A DNA stretch of 64,000 bases from Pseudahrensia aquimaris (GTDB lineage: Bacteria; Pseudomonadota; Alphaproteobacteria; Rhizobiales; Rhizobiaceae), in contig NZ_JBHTJV010000026.1 of assembly GCF_042676045.1 (NCBI RefSeq), positions 186,001-250,000 of the forward strand, in the 5' to 3' direction. Below the pieces are notes generated by a model that was not told where the DNA came from, searched no databases, and saw nothing but the letters and a program-made list of their open reading frames with translations. The translations under genes were made by a program, and so were the position numbers. Shown in pieces: positions 34,366-42,791 of the stretch; positions within the stretch are counted from its first letter, which is position 1, and each line of letters opens with the position of its first letter.

Positions 34366-36846
34366 TCAGCTCTTTAGCGGAACTTTCGGCACCGTTCCGC
34401 CGCCACCGCTTTTCGGCGTTGGTTTTTTGGCTTTGGCCGTTCCGCCACCCTTTGGCTTCGGCGTCTTCTTAGCGGCGGCCTTTGTTTTCTTCGGCGCAGT
34501 TTTAGCGTCCGCCTTTTTGGCGGTCGTCTTGCGTTTCGGAACCGCCTCTTTCTTCGGCTTAACAGGCGTGTCTTTCACAGCTTCGAGTTTCAGGCCGGTT
34601 TCACCGTCCTTTTTCTTTTCAACCGTTACTTTAACAATCCCGCCTTTGGTCAACTTACCAAACAGAACTTCGTCCGCGAGTGGCTTTTTAATATATTCCT
34701 GAATGACACGCCCCAAAGGCCGTGCACCCATGCGCTCATCGTAGCCCTTTTTGGCAATCCAGTTCATCGACGCTTCGTCCAAGTCGAACGTTACACCGCG
34801 CTCGGAAAGCTGTGCTTCCAACTGGATGACGAATTTCTGAACAACCTGATGAACCACGCTTGGTGGCAGCGAGCCGAACGGGATTATCGCATCGAGACGG
34901 TTGCGGAATTCCGGCGTGAACAGGCGGTTGATCGCCTCTTCGTCGTCTCCCGTGCGCTTTGTTGAGCCAAAGCCAATGGCAGCGCGCTGTGCTTCAGAGG
35001 CACCCGCATTGGTCGTCATAATCAAAATGACGTTACGAAAGTCGATCTTCTTGCCATTGTGGTCGGTCAGCGCGCCGTTATCCATCACCTGCAACAGAAT
35101 GTTGAACAGATCAGGATGCGCTTTTTCGATTTCGTCGAGCAGAAGCACACAATGGGGATGTTGGTCCACACCGTCTGTTAGAAGACCACCTTGATCAAAA
35201 CCTACATAGCCTGGAGGCGCACCAATCAGGCGCGAAACCGTGTGGCGTTCCATGTATTCCGACATATCAAAGCGCAGCAATTCTACGCCCATGGAGGCAG
35301 CTAATTGCTTCACCACTTCCGTCTTGCCGACGCCGGTAGGGCCGGAGAACAGATAGGAACCAATCGGCTTGTTTGGCTCACGCAAACCAGCGCGGGACAG
35401 TTTGATCGCCGAAGCAAGCGCCTCGATTGCCTTACCCTGCCCGTAAACCATGCGTTTGAGCTGCTCATCAAGGTTTTTGAGCACTTCGGCATCGTCTTTC
35501 GAAACAGACTTCGGTGGTATCCGGGCCATTGTAGCGATGGTCGCCTCAATCTCCGTCACGCCAATCGTTTTCTTGCGCTTTTCTGCAGGCACCAACATCA
35601 GACTTGCACCTGTTTCATCCACCACGTCGATGGCTTTGTCCGGCAGTTTGCGGTCGTTGATATAGCGCGATGAAAGCTCAACAGCCGAGACGATGGCTTC
35701 GTCGGTGTATTTCACTTTATGGAAGTCTTCGAAATAAGGCTTCAGCCCTTTCATGATGTCGATAGCGTCTTCCACTGTCGGCTCGTTCACATCGATCTTT
35801 TGGAAACGACGCACGAGGGCGCGGTCCTTTTCAAAGAACTGACGGTATTCCTTATAGGTAGTCGAACCGATGCAGCGGATCGCACCGCCGGAAAGCGCCG
35901 GTTTAAGAAGATTCGACGCATCCATTGCGCCGCCAGAAGTCGCGCCCGCACCAATCACCGTGTGTATCTCGTCGATAAACATAATTGCGCCGGGTGTCTC
36001 TTCAATTTCTTTCATCACCTGTTTAAGGCGTTCCTCGAAATCACCGCGATAACGCGTGCCAGCCAACAAAGCGCCCATATCAAGCGAATAGATCGTCGCA
36101 TCGATCAACACTTCCGGCACGTCTTTATCAACGATCCGCTTAGCCAAGCCTTCTGCAATCGCAGTCTTGCCCACGCCGGGGTCGCCAACATAAAGCGGGT
36201 TGTTCTTCGAGCGGCGGCACAGAACTTGGATCGTGCGATTGACCTCCTCCATGCGGCCAATCAGCGGGTCAATTTTTCCATCAGACGCTTTCTGGTTCAA
36301 ATTCACGCAATAGGCGGAAAGCGCATCGGCTTTGTCAGCATCCCCATCAGCATCAGCGGCACCAGATTGATTCACGCCTTCCACCGGCCGGGCTTCGGAA
36401 GCACCCGCCTTTTTGGCGATACCATGTGAGATGTAGTTGACTGCGTCATAGCGCGTCATGTCCTGTTCTTGGAGGAAGTAAGCGGCGTGGCTTTCCCGCT
36501 CCGCAAAAATAGCTACCAGAACGTTGGCACCGGAAACTTCTTCACGGCCCGACGATTGAACGTGGATGACCGCACGTTGGATCACCCGCTGGAAGCCAGC
36601 GGTCGGCTGGCTATCGATGTTTCCGTCAGCCACGAGATTGGCGAGTTCGGTATCGATATATTCGAACAAATCACGGCGGAGCTGATCGAGCTTTACGCCG
36701 CAAGCCTCCAAAACCGCGACCGCATCACCATCATCACAAAGCGCCAGCAGCAGATGCTCCAGCGTTGCGTACTCTTGGTTGCGTTCGTTGGCGAAAGTCA
36801 GCGCGTTGTGCAGCGCACGTTCCAGTGACTCTGTGAAGCTCGGCAA
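34366..36846 (-). CDS. clpA: ATP-dependent Clp protease ATP-binding subunit ClpA
   Basis: AAA+ unfoldase that feeds substrates to ClpP. 826 residues: N-domain repeats (1-150), first AAA module with GDPGVGKTAIAEG and IMFIDEIHTVIGAG, second with GPTGVGKTEVV, VLLLDEIEKAHPD and the GYDERMGARPLGRVIQ sensor/R-finger region. The last 75 or so residues after TVEKKKDGE form a low-complexity Lys/Ala/Pro/Gly tail that extends beyond the E. coli protein. clpS lies 46 bases upstream on the same strand, and a strong terminator follows. Confidence 0.96.
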   Translation of the reverse strand: MPSFTESLERALHNALTFANERNQEYATLEHLLLALCDDGDAVAVLEACGVKLDQLRRDLFEYIDTELANLVADGNIDSQPTAGFQRVIQRAVIHVQSSGREEVSGANVLVAIFAERESHAAYFLQEQDMTRYDAVNYISHGIAKKAGASEARPVEGVNQSGAADADGDADKADALSAYCVNLNQKASDGKIDPLIGRMEEVNRTIQVLCRRSKNNPLYVGDPGVGKTAIAEGLAKRIVDKDVPEVLIDATIYSLDMGALLAGTRYRGDFEERLKQVMKEIEETPGAIMFIDEIHTVIGAGATSGGAMDASNLLKPALSGGAIRCIGSTTYKEYRQFFEKDRALVRRFQKIDVNEPTVEDAIDIMKGLKPYFEDFHKVKYTDEAIVSAVELSSRYINDRKLPDKAIDVVDETGASLMLVPAEKRKKTIGVTEIEATIATMARIPPKSVSKDDAEVLKNLDEQLKRMVYGQGKAIEALASAIKLSRAGLREPNKPIGSYLFSGPTGVGKTEVVKQLAASMGVELLRFDMSEYMERHTVSRLIGAPPGYVGFDQGGLLTDGVDQHPHCVLLLDEIEKAHPDLFNILLQVMDNGALTDHNGKKIDFRNVILIMTTNAGASEAQRAAIGFGSTKRTGDDEEAINRLFTPEFRNRLDAIIPFGSLPPSVVHQVVQKFVIQLEAQLSERGVTFDLDEASMNWIAKKGYDERMGARPLGRVIQEYIKKPLADEVLFGKLTKGGIVKVTVEKKKDGETGLKLEAVKDTPVKPKKEAVPKRKTTAKKADAKTAPKKTKAAAKKTPKPKGGGTAKAKKPTPKSGGGGTVPKVPLKS

Positions 36847-36892
36847 AAGCTGTTCCTTTTGGTTTCGAACAGCCCGGCGGGCTGCCCATTCG

Positions 36893-37252
36893 TTACTTTT
36901 TTTCCATCACACATTGCAGAGGATGCTGGTTTTCGCGGGCATAGTCCATAACCTGCGTTACCTTGGTTTCCGCCACTTCGTAGGTGAACACTCCGCATTC
37001 TCCGACGCCGTTTTGATGGACATGGAGCATGACCTTGGTTGCCATCTCCAAATTCATGGAGAAAAATCTAGCCAGTACGTCCACCACAAACTCCATCGGC
37101 GTGAAATCGTCATTCAACAACAAAACCCGATAAAGGCTCGGCTTCTTAACCTGCGGCTTGGTGCGCGTGATCACCGATGTGTCGTTGCGACCATCTGCAT
37201 CGCCGTTATCGCCATCATCGTTCGACTGCATCACCAGCAAATTTGCGTTCAT
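36893..37252 (-). CDS. clpS: ClpS adaptor protein
   Basis: ClpS brings N-degron substrates to ClpA. The core is complete: PSLYRVLLLNDDFTPMEFVVDVLARFF, ATKVMLHVHQNGVGECGVFTYEVAETKVTQV, and ENQHPLQCVMEK. Asn-Asp of NDD and the downstream His and Met form the N-end residue pocket. The start is uncertain: I use the ATG at 37252 (GGTTGGAA upstream), giving 119 residues; an ATG at 37231 would also give a normal ClpS, while the open frame to 37354 is longer than usual. Confidence 0.93.
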   Translation of the reverse strand: MNANLLVMQSNDDGDNGDADGRNDTSVITRTKPQVKKPSLYRVLLLNDDFTPMEFVVDVLARFFSMNLEMATKVMLHVHQNGVGECGVFTYEVAETKVTQVMDYARENQHPLQCVMEKK

Positions 37253-37639
37253 TTCCAACCGGCTGTGCACCTTCAAATTACCACTCCACATCATATGCCA
37301 CGTTGTCCGACGTCTCATATCAATGTCGTCTTCGCTGATTGCGGCCGGGCACAAGATCCCTCAACCGCCAAAATTCCGTACGACCCGATATAGGGCGTCG
37401 CAAGCCAAGTTTAAGCCCCTCATTTCCACCAAACAACAGCCAGACCAATTTTTTGATCATCAGCGCTAACGGCATAAGGACGCGGCGCACGATTGAGAGA
37501 ATTTTCTTGGAACGCTTAAAGGTTTGGCAACCACACCTGTTTACTTTCGATCCTTGATTGGGTGTTCAGCCTCTTTGGCGCGTCACCCGCTGTAAATGCG
37601 TAGGGCCACAACTCGGCCCTTAGAATTCAGGGATTGACC
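37253..37639. promoter_or_regulatory. Divergent promoter region between clpS and the D-Ala-D-Ala carboxypeptidase gene
   Basis: 387 bases. Visible elements are a perfect inverted repeat AGGGCC (37602-37607) / GGCCCT (37615-37620) with a seven-base loop, 20 bases before the GTG start of the carboxypeptidase, and the AGGGA site at 37629-37633. A 72-codon frame at 37339-37557 is open but looks non-coding. I see no convincing -35/-10 pair. Confidence 0.45.
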
Positions 37640-39034
37640 GTGTTCTTCTCAAAAAAACAAAAGCCGGACCGCAAGGGCCGCACGTTTTTCACTTCCATTT
37701 TCACAGCCCTTTTGGCCGCAGCGCTTATCCTAGCTCCTGTGGCAGATGCTGATGCGAAAAAGCGAAAGTCGAAGGGTAATCCAAAATACGCTGCTTACGT
37801 GATCGATGCCAAAACGGGTAAAGTCCTGTTTTCACGCAACGGCAACGCCAAGCGCTATCCGGCATCTCTCACCAAAATGATGACGCTTTACATCGTTTTT
37901 GAAGAGATGCGCGCCGGGCGGTTGAAAAAATCCAGCCGAATAAAAATGACCCGCAACGCTGCAAAGCGCCCACCATCGAAATTGGGTGTCCGCCCTGGCC
38001 AGAGCATTTCGCTGCAGCAAGCTATTTTGTCGCTCGTCACCAAATCGGCCAACGATGTCTCAACTGCGATCGCAGAACACATCTCCGGTTCGGAGCCAGC
38101 TTTCGCTCGCCGCATGACGTTGAAGGCGCGCCAGCTTGGTATGAAAAGCACTACATTCAAAAACGCCAACGGCCTGACCGCTCGTGGCCAGCTAACCACG
38201 GCTGCCGATATGGCAAAGCTGGGCCTTGCTCTGCGAGAACATTTTCCACGCAAGTTCTCATACTTCAAAACCCGTTCCTTCAAGTTCGGCAAGCGTCGCA
38301 TGGGCAACCATAACAAGCTGCTGGGCCGCGTCCGCGGCGTTGACGGCATCAAAACGGGGTACACACGTGCCTCGGGTTTCAACCTCGTCTCATCTGTTAG
38401 CCATGGCGGTCGTAAGATCGTTGCCGTTGTTATGGGTGGTCGCTCTGGCCGTTCGCGCAACGCGCACATGAAAAAGCTGATCGGCAAATATTTGCCAAAG
38501 GCGTCACGGGGCAACCAACGCCGTTTGGTCGCTCGGTTCCGCTCATCGTCCAACGTTCGCACTGCGAAGCTCAACGCCGATGCGCGTAAAGCGGTCAACA
38601 AGCGTGTTGTCGCCGCTCACACCACGCCCAAAAAGAGCATTAAAGACGTTGCTAATAAGGTCGCCAATCTGAAGAAGTCCAAGCGCCCTACTCCTGATCC
38701 ACGTCCTTCAACCGAGGAAAAAGCGCCCAAGAAAGTTATCGACAGTGTCGTGACTGCCAGCGTTGCAACGATGGCTAAGGTCAAGCCAAGCGGTTGGCAG
38801 ATACAGCTTGCCGCCAGCGACAAACGCGAGCGTGCAGAAGAAGTGCTTAAAACGGCTCAAATTAAAAATCCCAAAATGCTGCGCGGGATGGCCGCCTATA
38901 CCGAAAAGGTCGTTCGCGACGGCAACAAACTCTACCGCGCGCGCATGTCTGGCTTTGAAAGCCAAAGCGCCGCGAACTCCGCATGCAAGGTTCTGAAAAA
39001 ACAGGACTTCCGCTGCATCGCTTTGAAATTGTGA
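37640..39034 (+). CDS. D-alanyl-D-alanine carboxypeptidase with C-terminal SPOR domain
   Basis: Penicillin-binding peptidase (S11 family) that trims peptidoglycan stem peptides. 464 residues: basic N-terminus, signal peptide or anchor (TALLAAALILAPVADADA), then the three active-site motifs S-L-T-K (PASLTKMMTLY, about residue 75), S-A-N (TKSANDVSTA) and K-T-G (DGIKTGYT). A basic, Pro-rich linker of about 110 residues leads to a SPOR domain (WQIQLAASDKRERAEEVLKTA to the end), which binds denuded glycan strands at the division site. GTG at 37640 preferred because AGGGA lies eight bases before it. Confidence 0.93.
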   Translation: MFFSKKQKPDRKGRTFFTSIFTALLAAALILAPVADADAKKRKSKGNPKYAAYVIDAKTGKVLFSRNGNAKRYPASLTKMMTLYIVFEEMRAGRLKKSSRIKMTRNAAKRPPSKLGVRPGQSISLQQAILSLVTKSANDVSTAIAEHISGSEPAFARRMTLKARQLGMKSTTFKNANGLTARGQLTTAADMAKLGLALREHFPRKFSYFKTRSFKFGKRRMGNHNKLLGRVRGVDGIKTGYTRASGFNLVSSVSHGGRKIVAVVMGGRSGRSRNAHMKKLIGKYLPKASRGNQRRLVARFRSSSNVRTAKLNADARKAVNKRVVAAHTTPKKSIKDVANKVANLKKSKRPTPDPRPSTEEKAPKKVIDSVVTASVATMAKVKPSGWQIQLAASDKRERAEEVLKTAQIKNPKMLRGMAAYTEKVVRDGNKLYRARMSGFESQSAANSACKVLKKQDFRCIALKL

Positions 39035-39152
39035 GGAGCGAATGAAACACCGAAAGAACGGGAGCGGTTAGCCACTCCCCACTCCATAGGAACGCTCGTA
39101 CAGCGCTCTGTCCAATAACCAGTTTTCCGCTTTTGTTTTGCGTAAAGGAAAA

Positions 39153-39869
39153 TCAGGTATGTCTTTTGAGAAGAACATCCTTAGCTTCGTTGATTTTGGC
39201 CGCCAGAAAGGTGGAGCCGCCGCTGTCGGGATGCGCCCGCTTCATCAGCCGTCGGTGGGCCTTCCGGATTTCGTCAGGACCAGTCCCCGGCGAAAGCCCC
39301 AACACCTCATAGGCCTCCTCTTCGCTCATGGGTCCAGAACCCGCAGAGCTTGTTTGCCCCGGACCACCATCAAAATGAGCGTCTTCACGCCAGGCGGGAA
39401 AACGGCGGTCAAGATACGCGTCTAGGAGAGCGACACTTTCGCTATCCTCACGCACCTCATCAAGCAGGTCGATCAATTCCACACGGGTGAGTTCGTCTAG
39501 CACGCGCCCCTCAAAACGTCCTGCGAGCACAACGCCGTTCATCTCGCCGCTGTCATGATTGAGTTCCATTTCCAGTGCGGCAGAGCGAACGCTGGAAATA
39601 TCGGGCCCTTTGCCTCCGCTACGCCCTCCACCACCGGCCGGGCCAAATCGGCCCACGCCACTGAGCCGACGCCAAAGGGCTATGCCTGCGAATATCGCCG
39701 CACCACCAATCGTGAAACGTCCGGTCAACACGAACAACGAGCCGAACGCGATCAGAACGCCGGGAAGAAAATACCGCAGGAATCGCGCCAAAGTCGCCGC
39801 AGGCACCATCAGAAACAGCACGCTAAAAGCGCAAACCGTCAGAAAGAGCGTGAACAAAAAGCTCGTCAT
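39153..39869 (-). CDS. Membrane-anchored J-domain protein
   Basis: A 238-residue protein with two or three N-terminal hydrophobic segments (residues 2-25, 32-50 and 52-66), a Gly-rich linker and a central helical region (LTRVELIDLLDEVREDSESVALLDAYLDRRFP). The C-terminal J domain EEAYEVLGLSPGTGPDEIRKAHRRLMKRAHPDSGGS has its HPD motif near residue 216. It should recruit DnaK to the membrane. The start overlaps the VWA gene stop by four bases (ATGA). A weak hairpin GGGAGCGG-TTAG-CCACTCCC lies at 39060-39079, between it and the convergent carboxypeptidase gene. Confidence 0.87.
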   Translation of the reverse strand: MTSFLFTLFLTVCAFSVLFLMVPAATLARFLRYFLPGVLIAFGSLFVLTGRFTIGGAAIFAGIALWRRLSGVGRFGPAGGGGRSGGKGPDISSVRSAALEMELNHDSGEMNGVVLAGRFEGRVLDELTRVELIDLLDEVREDSESVALLDAYLDRRFPAWREDAHFDGGPGQTSSAGSGPMSEEEAYEVLGLSPGTGPDEIRKAHRRLMKRAHPDSGGSTFLAAKINEAKDVLLKRHT

Positions 39870-40618
39870 TTCAATTGCTCCAACAGCAGCCGTTCGGTTG
39901 CCGTTTCCGGATTGGCGAGCGCTGCACGACCGCCTGCCGCATAACGCGCCACGGCCTTCAACAATTCCGACAATTTCGCTGCCGCGCCGGGGCCAAAATG
40001 CATGTGCGCACCACCAGAAAGCCTTGCAATCTCCTTGAATGCCCGTTCAGTCAGCCCATCGCGACCTTCTTGAAACATGAAAACGGGCAGCCCCAAAACA
40101 CCCAACTCACCAGCCTTGGCGCACAGGGCGTCTACATCCTCCTCCATTGCATCACCAACAAAAACCATTGCTCGCGCTCTGGTTCCGTCTTTGCGTTGCA
40201 TTTCCTTACGGGCATGAGAAAGAAGCTTGCCGATCTGGGTCTGCCCACCTCGACAGGAAATTCCGGTCATCAAATCGCGCAAAGAATCTGTATCGCCTAC
40301 CCAACGCGATGCTCGACACTCGCCATATCCGCGAAAATAGACGAGTTGCACATCCAGCGAACCAACGCTTTTGACACTATCGAACATCTGCGCCTGCACC
40401 CGCATGGCCTCATCCCACGTCGCCTCGCGGCTCATGGTGGCATCAAGCGCAAAGATCAAACCACCCCGCTCTCCAGCCCTACCTTTGAGTTTTGAGGCTG
40501 CGGAAAGAAACTGGTTGATATCGCTTTTTAGCGAAACAGAACCGCCGCCCTTTTTGCCAGAGGCAGGTGCGAGCGAGTGTTCCTTGCTGGAAGGGATATC
40601 TTCAGGGGTGCGGGCCAT
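39866..40618 (-). CDS. VWA domain-containing protein
   Basis: A 250-residue soluble protein with a von Willebrand A fold from about residue 50: GGLIFALDATMSREATW holds a D-x-T-x-S MIDAS-like motif, GGQTQIGKLL the second metal Thr, and AMVFVGDAMEED the third acidic site. The N-terminal 50 residues are polar and Lys/Gly/Ser-rich. No MoxR ATPase is nearby; instead it is coupled to the membrane J-domain gene, and mipZ lies 70 bases upstream. Function unknown. Confidence 0.82.
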   Translation of the reverse strand: MARTPEDIPSSKEHSLAPASGKKGGGSVSLKSDINQFLSAASKLKGRAGERGGLIFALDATMSREATWDEAMRVQAQMFDSVKSVGSLDVQLVYFRGYGECRASRWVGDTDSLRDLMTGISCRGGQTQIGKLLSHARKEMQRKDGTRARAMVFVGDAMEEDVDALCAKAGELGVLGLPVFMFQEGRDGLTERAFKEIARLSGGAHMHFGPGAAAKLSELLKAVARYAAGGRAALANPETATERLLLEQLK

Positions 40619-40688
40619 GCGCTATATTTGGGGCCAGCGACACTTTAGGCAAGGTGCAAAGCCAACCGAGACTGCGCTAAATAGGCGC

Positions 40689-41645
40689 CTATTCGGCAAA
40701 TATGTCCGGCATATCGACTGGTTTGCTGGATTTTTCTAACCATGAACGTCGGGCATCGGCTCTCTTGCGTCCAACATCATCAATGGGCAGCCGCAGCGAG
40801 CGGATCAATTTGCGAATCTCATTGCGAGCGGAAAGGTGCGAGACGGTCGGCTTTCCGCCCTTGTCCATCATCTCAAAGTCGTCCAGCGCGGTAAGACCCA
40901 TCGGGAAATATTCACGGAATATGAGCCGCTCCGAAATACCCTCGGAAATGCGAAAGCCCAACCGCATGGAAAGCTCCACCAAGGCGGCATGAAGGCGCTC
41001 CTGATTGCGAGAATTGAGCGAAGCCATGCGGTTTCGCACCACAATCCAATCCAGCAGACCATCATCCGCCACCCGCCGCTGCCGCCGCGCTTCACGAACC
41101 ATGGTTGCGTAGTGACTGACCTCGGAAATCTCCAGAGACTGCGGATCGACCTTACCGAGAACATCGAAATCAACGAAACTGTCGTTCATGGGCGTGATCA
41201 GCGTATCAGCCATGGAATGCGACAGTCGCATCAGATAGCCATCATGACCGGGCGTATCGATGACGACAAAATCATGCGTGTCTTCAACTTCTGAAATCGC
41301 CTGCACCAGATGCGAAAAATCGAGGCTTTGACTTTCAATGCGGCTGTCGAATTCTGCCGTATCAAAGCGAAAATGGTTGGGTAATTGCAGCGGCAGGTCG
41401 AAACGCTTTGCCCAATTGCGACGGTTGTGAACGTATCGCGTGAGACTTTGCTGGCGGGTATCGAGATCAATCGTTGCGACTTTGAAGCCCCGCTTCAGCA
41501 GGGCGACAACAACATGCATAGACGTGGTCGTCTTGCCTGAACCACCTTTTTCATTACCACAAACAATAACATGAGCGTTTTGTTTCGCACCAGACTTTAA
41601 CTGATACGAATCATCATTGGCGCGAATGTCTCCCATCGTCCCCAT
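40689..41645 (-). CDS. mipZ: Division plane positioning ATPase MipZ
   Basis: ParA/MinD-type ATPase that forms a bipolar gradient and blocks FtsZ assembly away from midcell. 318 residues with the deviant Walker A GNEKGGSGKTTTSMH (about residues 30-44), DLDTRQQSLTRYV switch I, and VVIDTPGHDGYLMRLSHSMAD Walker B. The strongly conserved VDFDVLG and VRNRMASLNSRN segments distinguish MipZ from plain ParA. In Caulobacter it binds ParB near the origin. A second ATG three codons in is a possible start. Confidence 0.94.
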   Translation of the reverse strand: MGTMGDIRANDDSYQLKSGAKQNAHVIVCGNEKGGSGKTTTSMHVVVALLKRGFKVATIDLDTRQQSLTRYVHNRRNWAKRFDLPLQLPNHFRFDTAEFDSRIESQSLDFSHLVQAISEVEDTHDFVVIDTPGHDGYLMRLSHSMADTLITPMNDSFVDFDVLGKVDPQSLEISEVSHYATMVREARRQRRVADDGLLDWIVVRNRMASLNSRNQERLHAALVELSMRLGFRISEGISERLIFREYFPMGLTALDDFEMMDKGGKPTVSHLSARNEIRKLIRSLRLPIDDVGRKRADARRSWLEKSSKPVDMPDIFAE

Positions 41646-41832
41646 ATGCGTTGTCCCTCACGAACTCAAAACAAGACTGCCGCAACGGCAATTTTACGCC
41701 AATGCACTATAATCACAAGCAGGAGTCGCGGGGTGTAAAGACTTTGTTAATGGTGAACGCGAAAGCGGCCGACGCATCCTCATCGCTTAGTGATAAATAA
41801 ACTTCCCTACCCAATCGTGTTGCGAGATTTAT
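41646..41832. other. Intergenic region upstream of mipZ
   Basis: A 187-base divergent region, 323 bases if the short gene that follows is not real. It holds AT-rich sequence and a single GTTAA half-site around 41749, which could be half of a CtrA box, but no full inverted or direct pair. I see no clear promoter elements. Confidence 0.4.
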
Positions 41833-41967
41833 GTGCAGAGATCACACACCATCAATGACAGGCTCTATTTACTCGGATTTATAAACTTACTCGGCATCGC
41901 TAGCGCCACTGTTTACGCAGCATTTCTGCTTTATAGCGGTCTGACCCCCTTACAGCTTGGGCAATGA
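41833..41967 (+). CDS. Possible small single-span membrane protein (44 aa)
   Basis: A GTG-started 44-codon frame whose translation after ten polar residues is LYLLGFINLLGIASATVYAA then FLLYSGLTPLQLGQ. It is one well-formed hydrophobic helix with a helix-breaking end. It stops one base before the ATG of the next membrane protein gene. No recognisable ribosome binding site precedes the GTG, so this is a candidate only. Confidence 0.35.
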   Translation: MQRSHTINDRLYLLGFINLLGIASATVYAAFLLYSGLTPLQLGQ

Positions 41968-41968
41968 C

Positions 41969-42250
41969 ATGTCTGGCCAGTCAGTCTTGGCGCTCGCCTT
42001 TGCATATGCCGCAATTGCGATTTTTCTGTTTGTGCCATGGGCAGTGGGTTTTATGGCGCGCTACCAAGGCGCTTTCCGTGTCGTCTTCGGAGTTTTCGGT
42101 GCGCTTATCGCCATGTTTTCCCTGTTGATGTTCGGCCTACTCGGCGCTGGATTCGTGGCTTTTGCAGCATTGCCAGGACTTGCATGTGTTCTGAAGGTAC
42201 TTCTTCCAGATGGCGGCAAACACGCGGTCGTTGAGCCATACGCCCTCTAA
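41969..42250 (+). CDS. Small membrane protein of unknown function (93 aa)
   Basis: A 93-residue protein with three hydrophobic segments (about residues 5-28, 38-60 and 62-80) and a short polar end. Start set at the ATG at 41969; a TTG four codons upstream is possible. It follows the 44-codon candidate gene almost without gap, and converges with the DUF1489 gene. No family recognised. Confidence 0.55.
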   Translation: MSGQSVLALAFAYAAIAIFLFVPWAVGFMARYQGAFRVVFGVFGALIAMFSLLMFGLLGAGFVAFAALPGLACVLKVLLPDGGKHAVVEPYAL

Positions 42251-42277
42251 ACATGACCTCAACGGGTATGTGGTCCG

Positions 42278-42706
42278 CTAAAGCAGCCCCAAATCTGAAA
42301 GTTCTGCCTTCAGCTCGGTCGGGATTGCAGCCGCGTCAGCCCCAAGATCGGCAGGTGCATCTTCGGGTTTGAGATAACGCCAACCTTGAAATGCACGCTT
42401 GGGCTGCCACTGCGTCGCGATGATCTTGTTATCCAGCACAAGATGGCATCGTTTGATGCCATGCCCGTCGGTGAACGGTTCAATATCCACAATGGCCTGC
42501 CGACACTGCACTTGCCCCTTGATCACCCAATAAATCGAGCCACCATCCAAAATCTCATCAATCCGCTTTGGAACCATTCGAGTGGTGTGAAAAAGCTGCG
42601 GCGGATGGCCTGCCGCCTTCAGGCGTTTGAGGTAGTGCTTCGACCAGTCAATCTTGTCTTCAAGACTTTCTGTGCCGACCGACAATTTCAAAATGTGTAG
42701 GGCCAT
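42278..42706 (-). CDS. DUF1489 family protein
   Basis: A 142-residue protein starting MALHILKLSVGTESLEDKIDW, with HTTRMVPKRIDEILDGGSIYWVIKGQVQCRQAIVDIEPF and RAFQGWRYLKPEDAPADL. These are the fixed positions of DUF1489, an alphaproteobacterial family of unknown function. It is single-domain and cytoplasmic. The 85 bases between its start and the carboxylase stop show nothing recognisable. Confidence 0.9.
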   Translation of the reverse strand: MALHILKLSVGTESLEDKIDWSKHYLKRLKAAGHPPQLFHTTRMVPKRIDEILDGGSIYWVIKGQVQCRQAIVDIEPFTDGHGIKRCHLVLDNKIIATQWQPKRAFQGWRYLKPEDAPADLGADAAAIPTELKAELSDLGLL

Positions 42707-42791
42707 GAGAGTGGTCTAACGGTTTGGGCGCGGCTGAACCATAGGCGAGCGACCTCATCCACAAGCGCAAATTGCTCTTGCTGCGCCCTCT

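Noticed and set aside
37339..37557. 72-codon frame between clpS and the carboxypeptidase
   Set aside because: Composition unlike the neighbours, no ribosome binding site, and it overlaps likely promoter sequence.
39060..39079. GGGAGCGG-TTAG-CCACTCCC as a terminator of the carboxypeptidase gene
   Set aside because: It has a mismatch in the stem and no T-tract on either strand; mentioned only as a weak hairpin.
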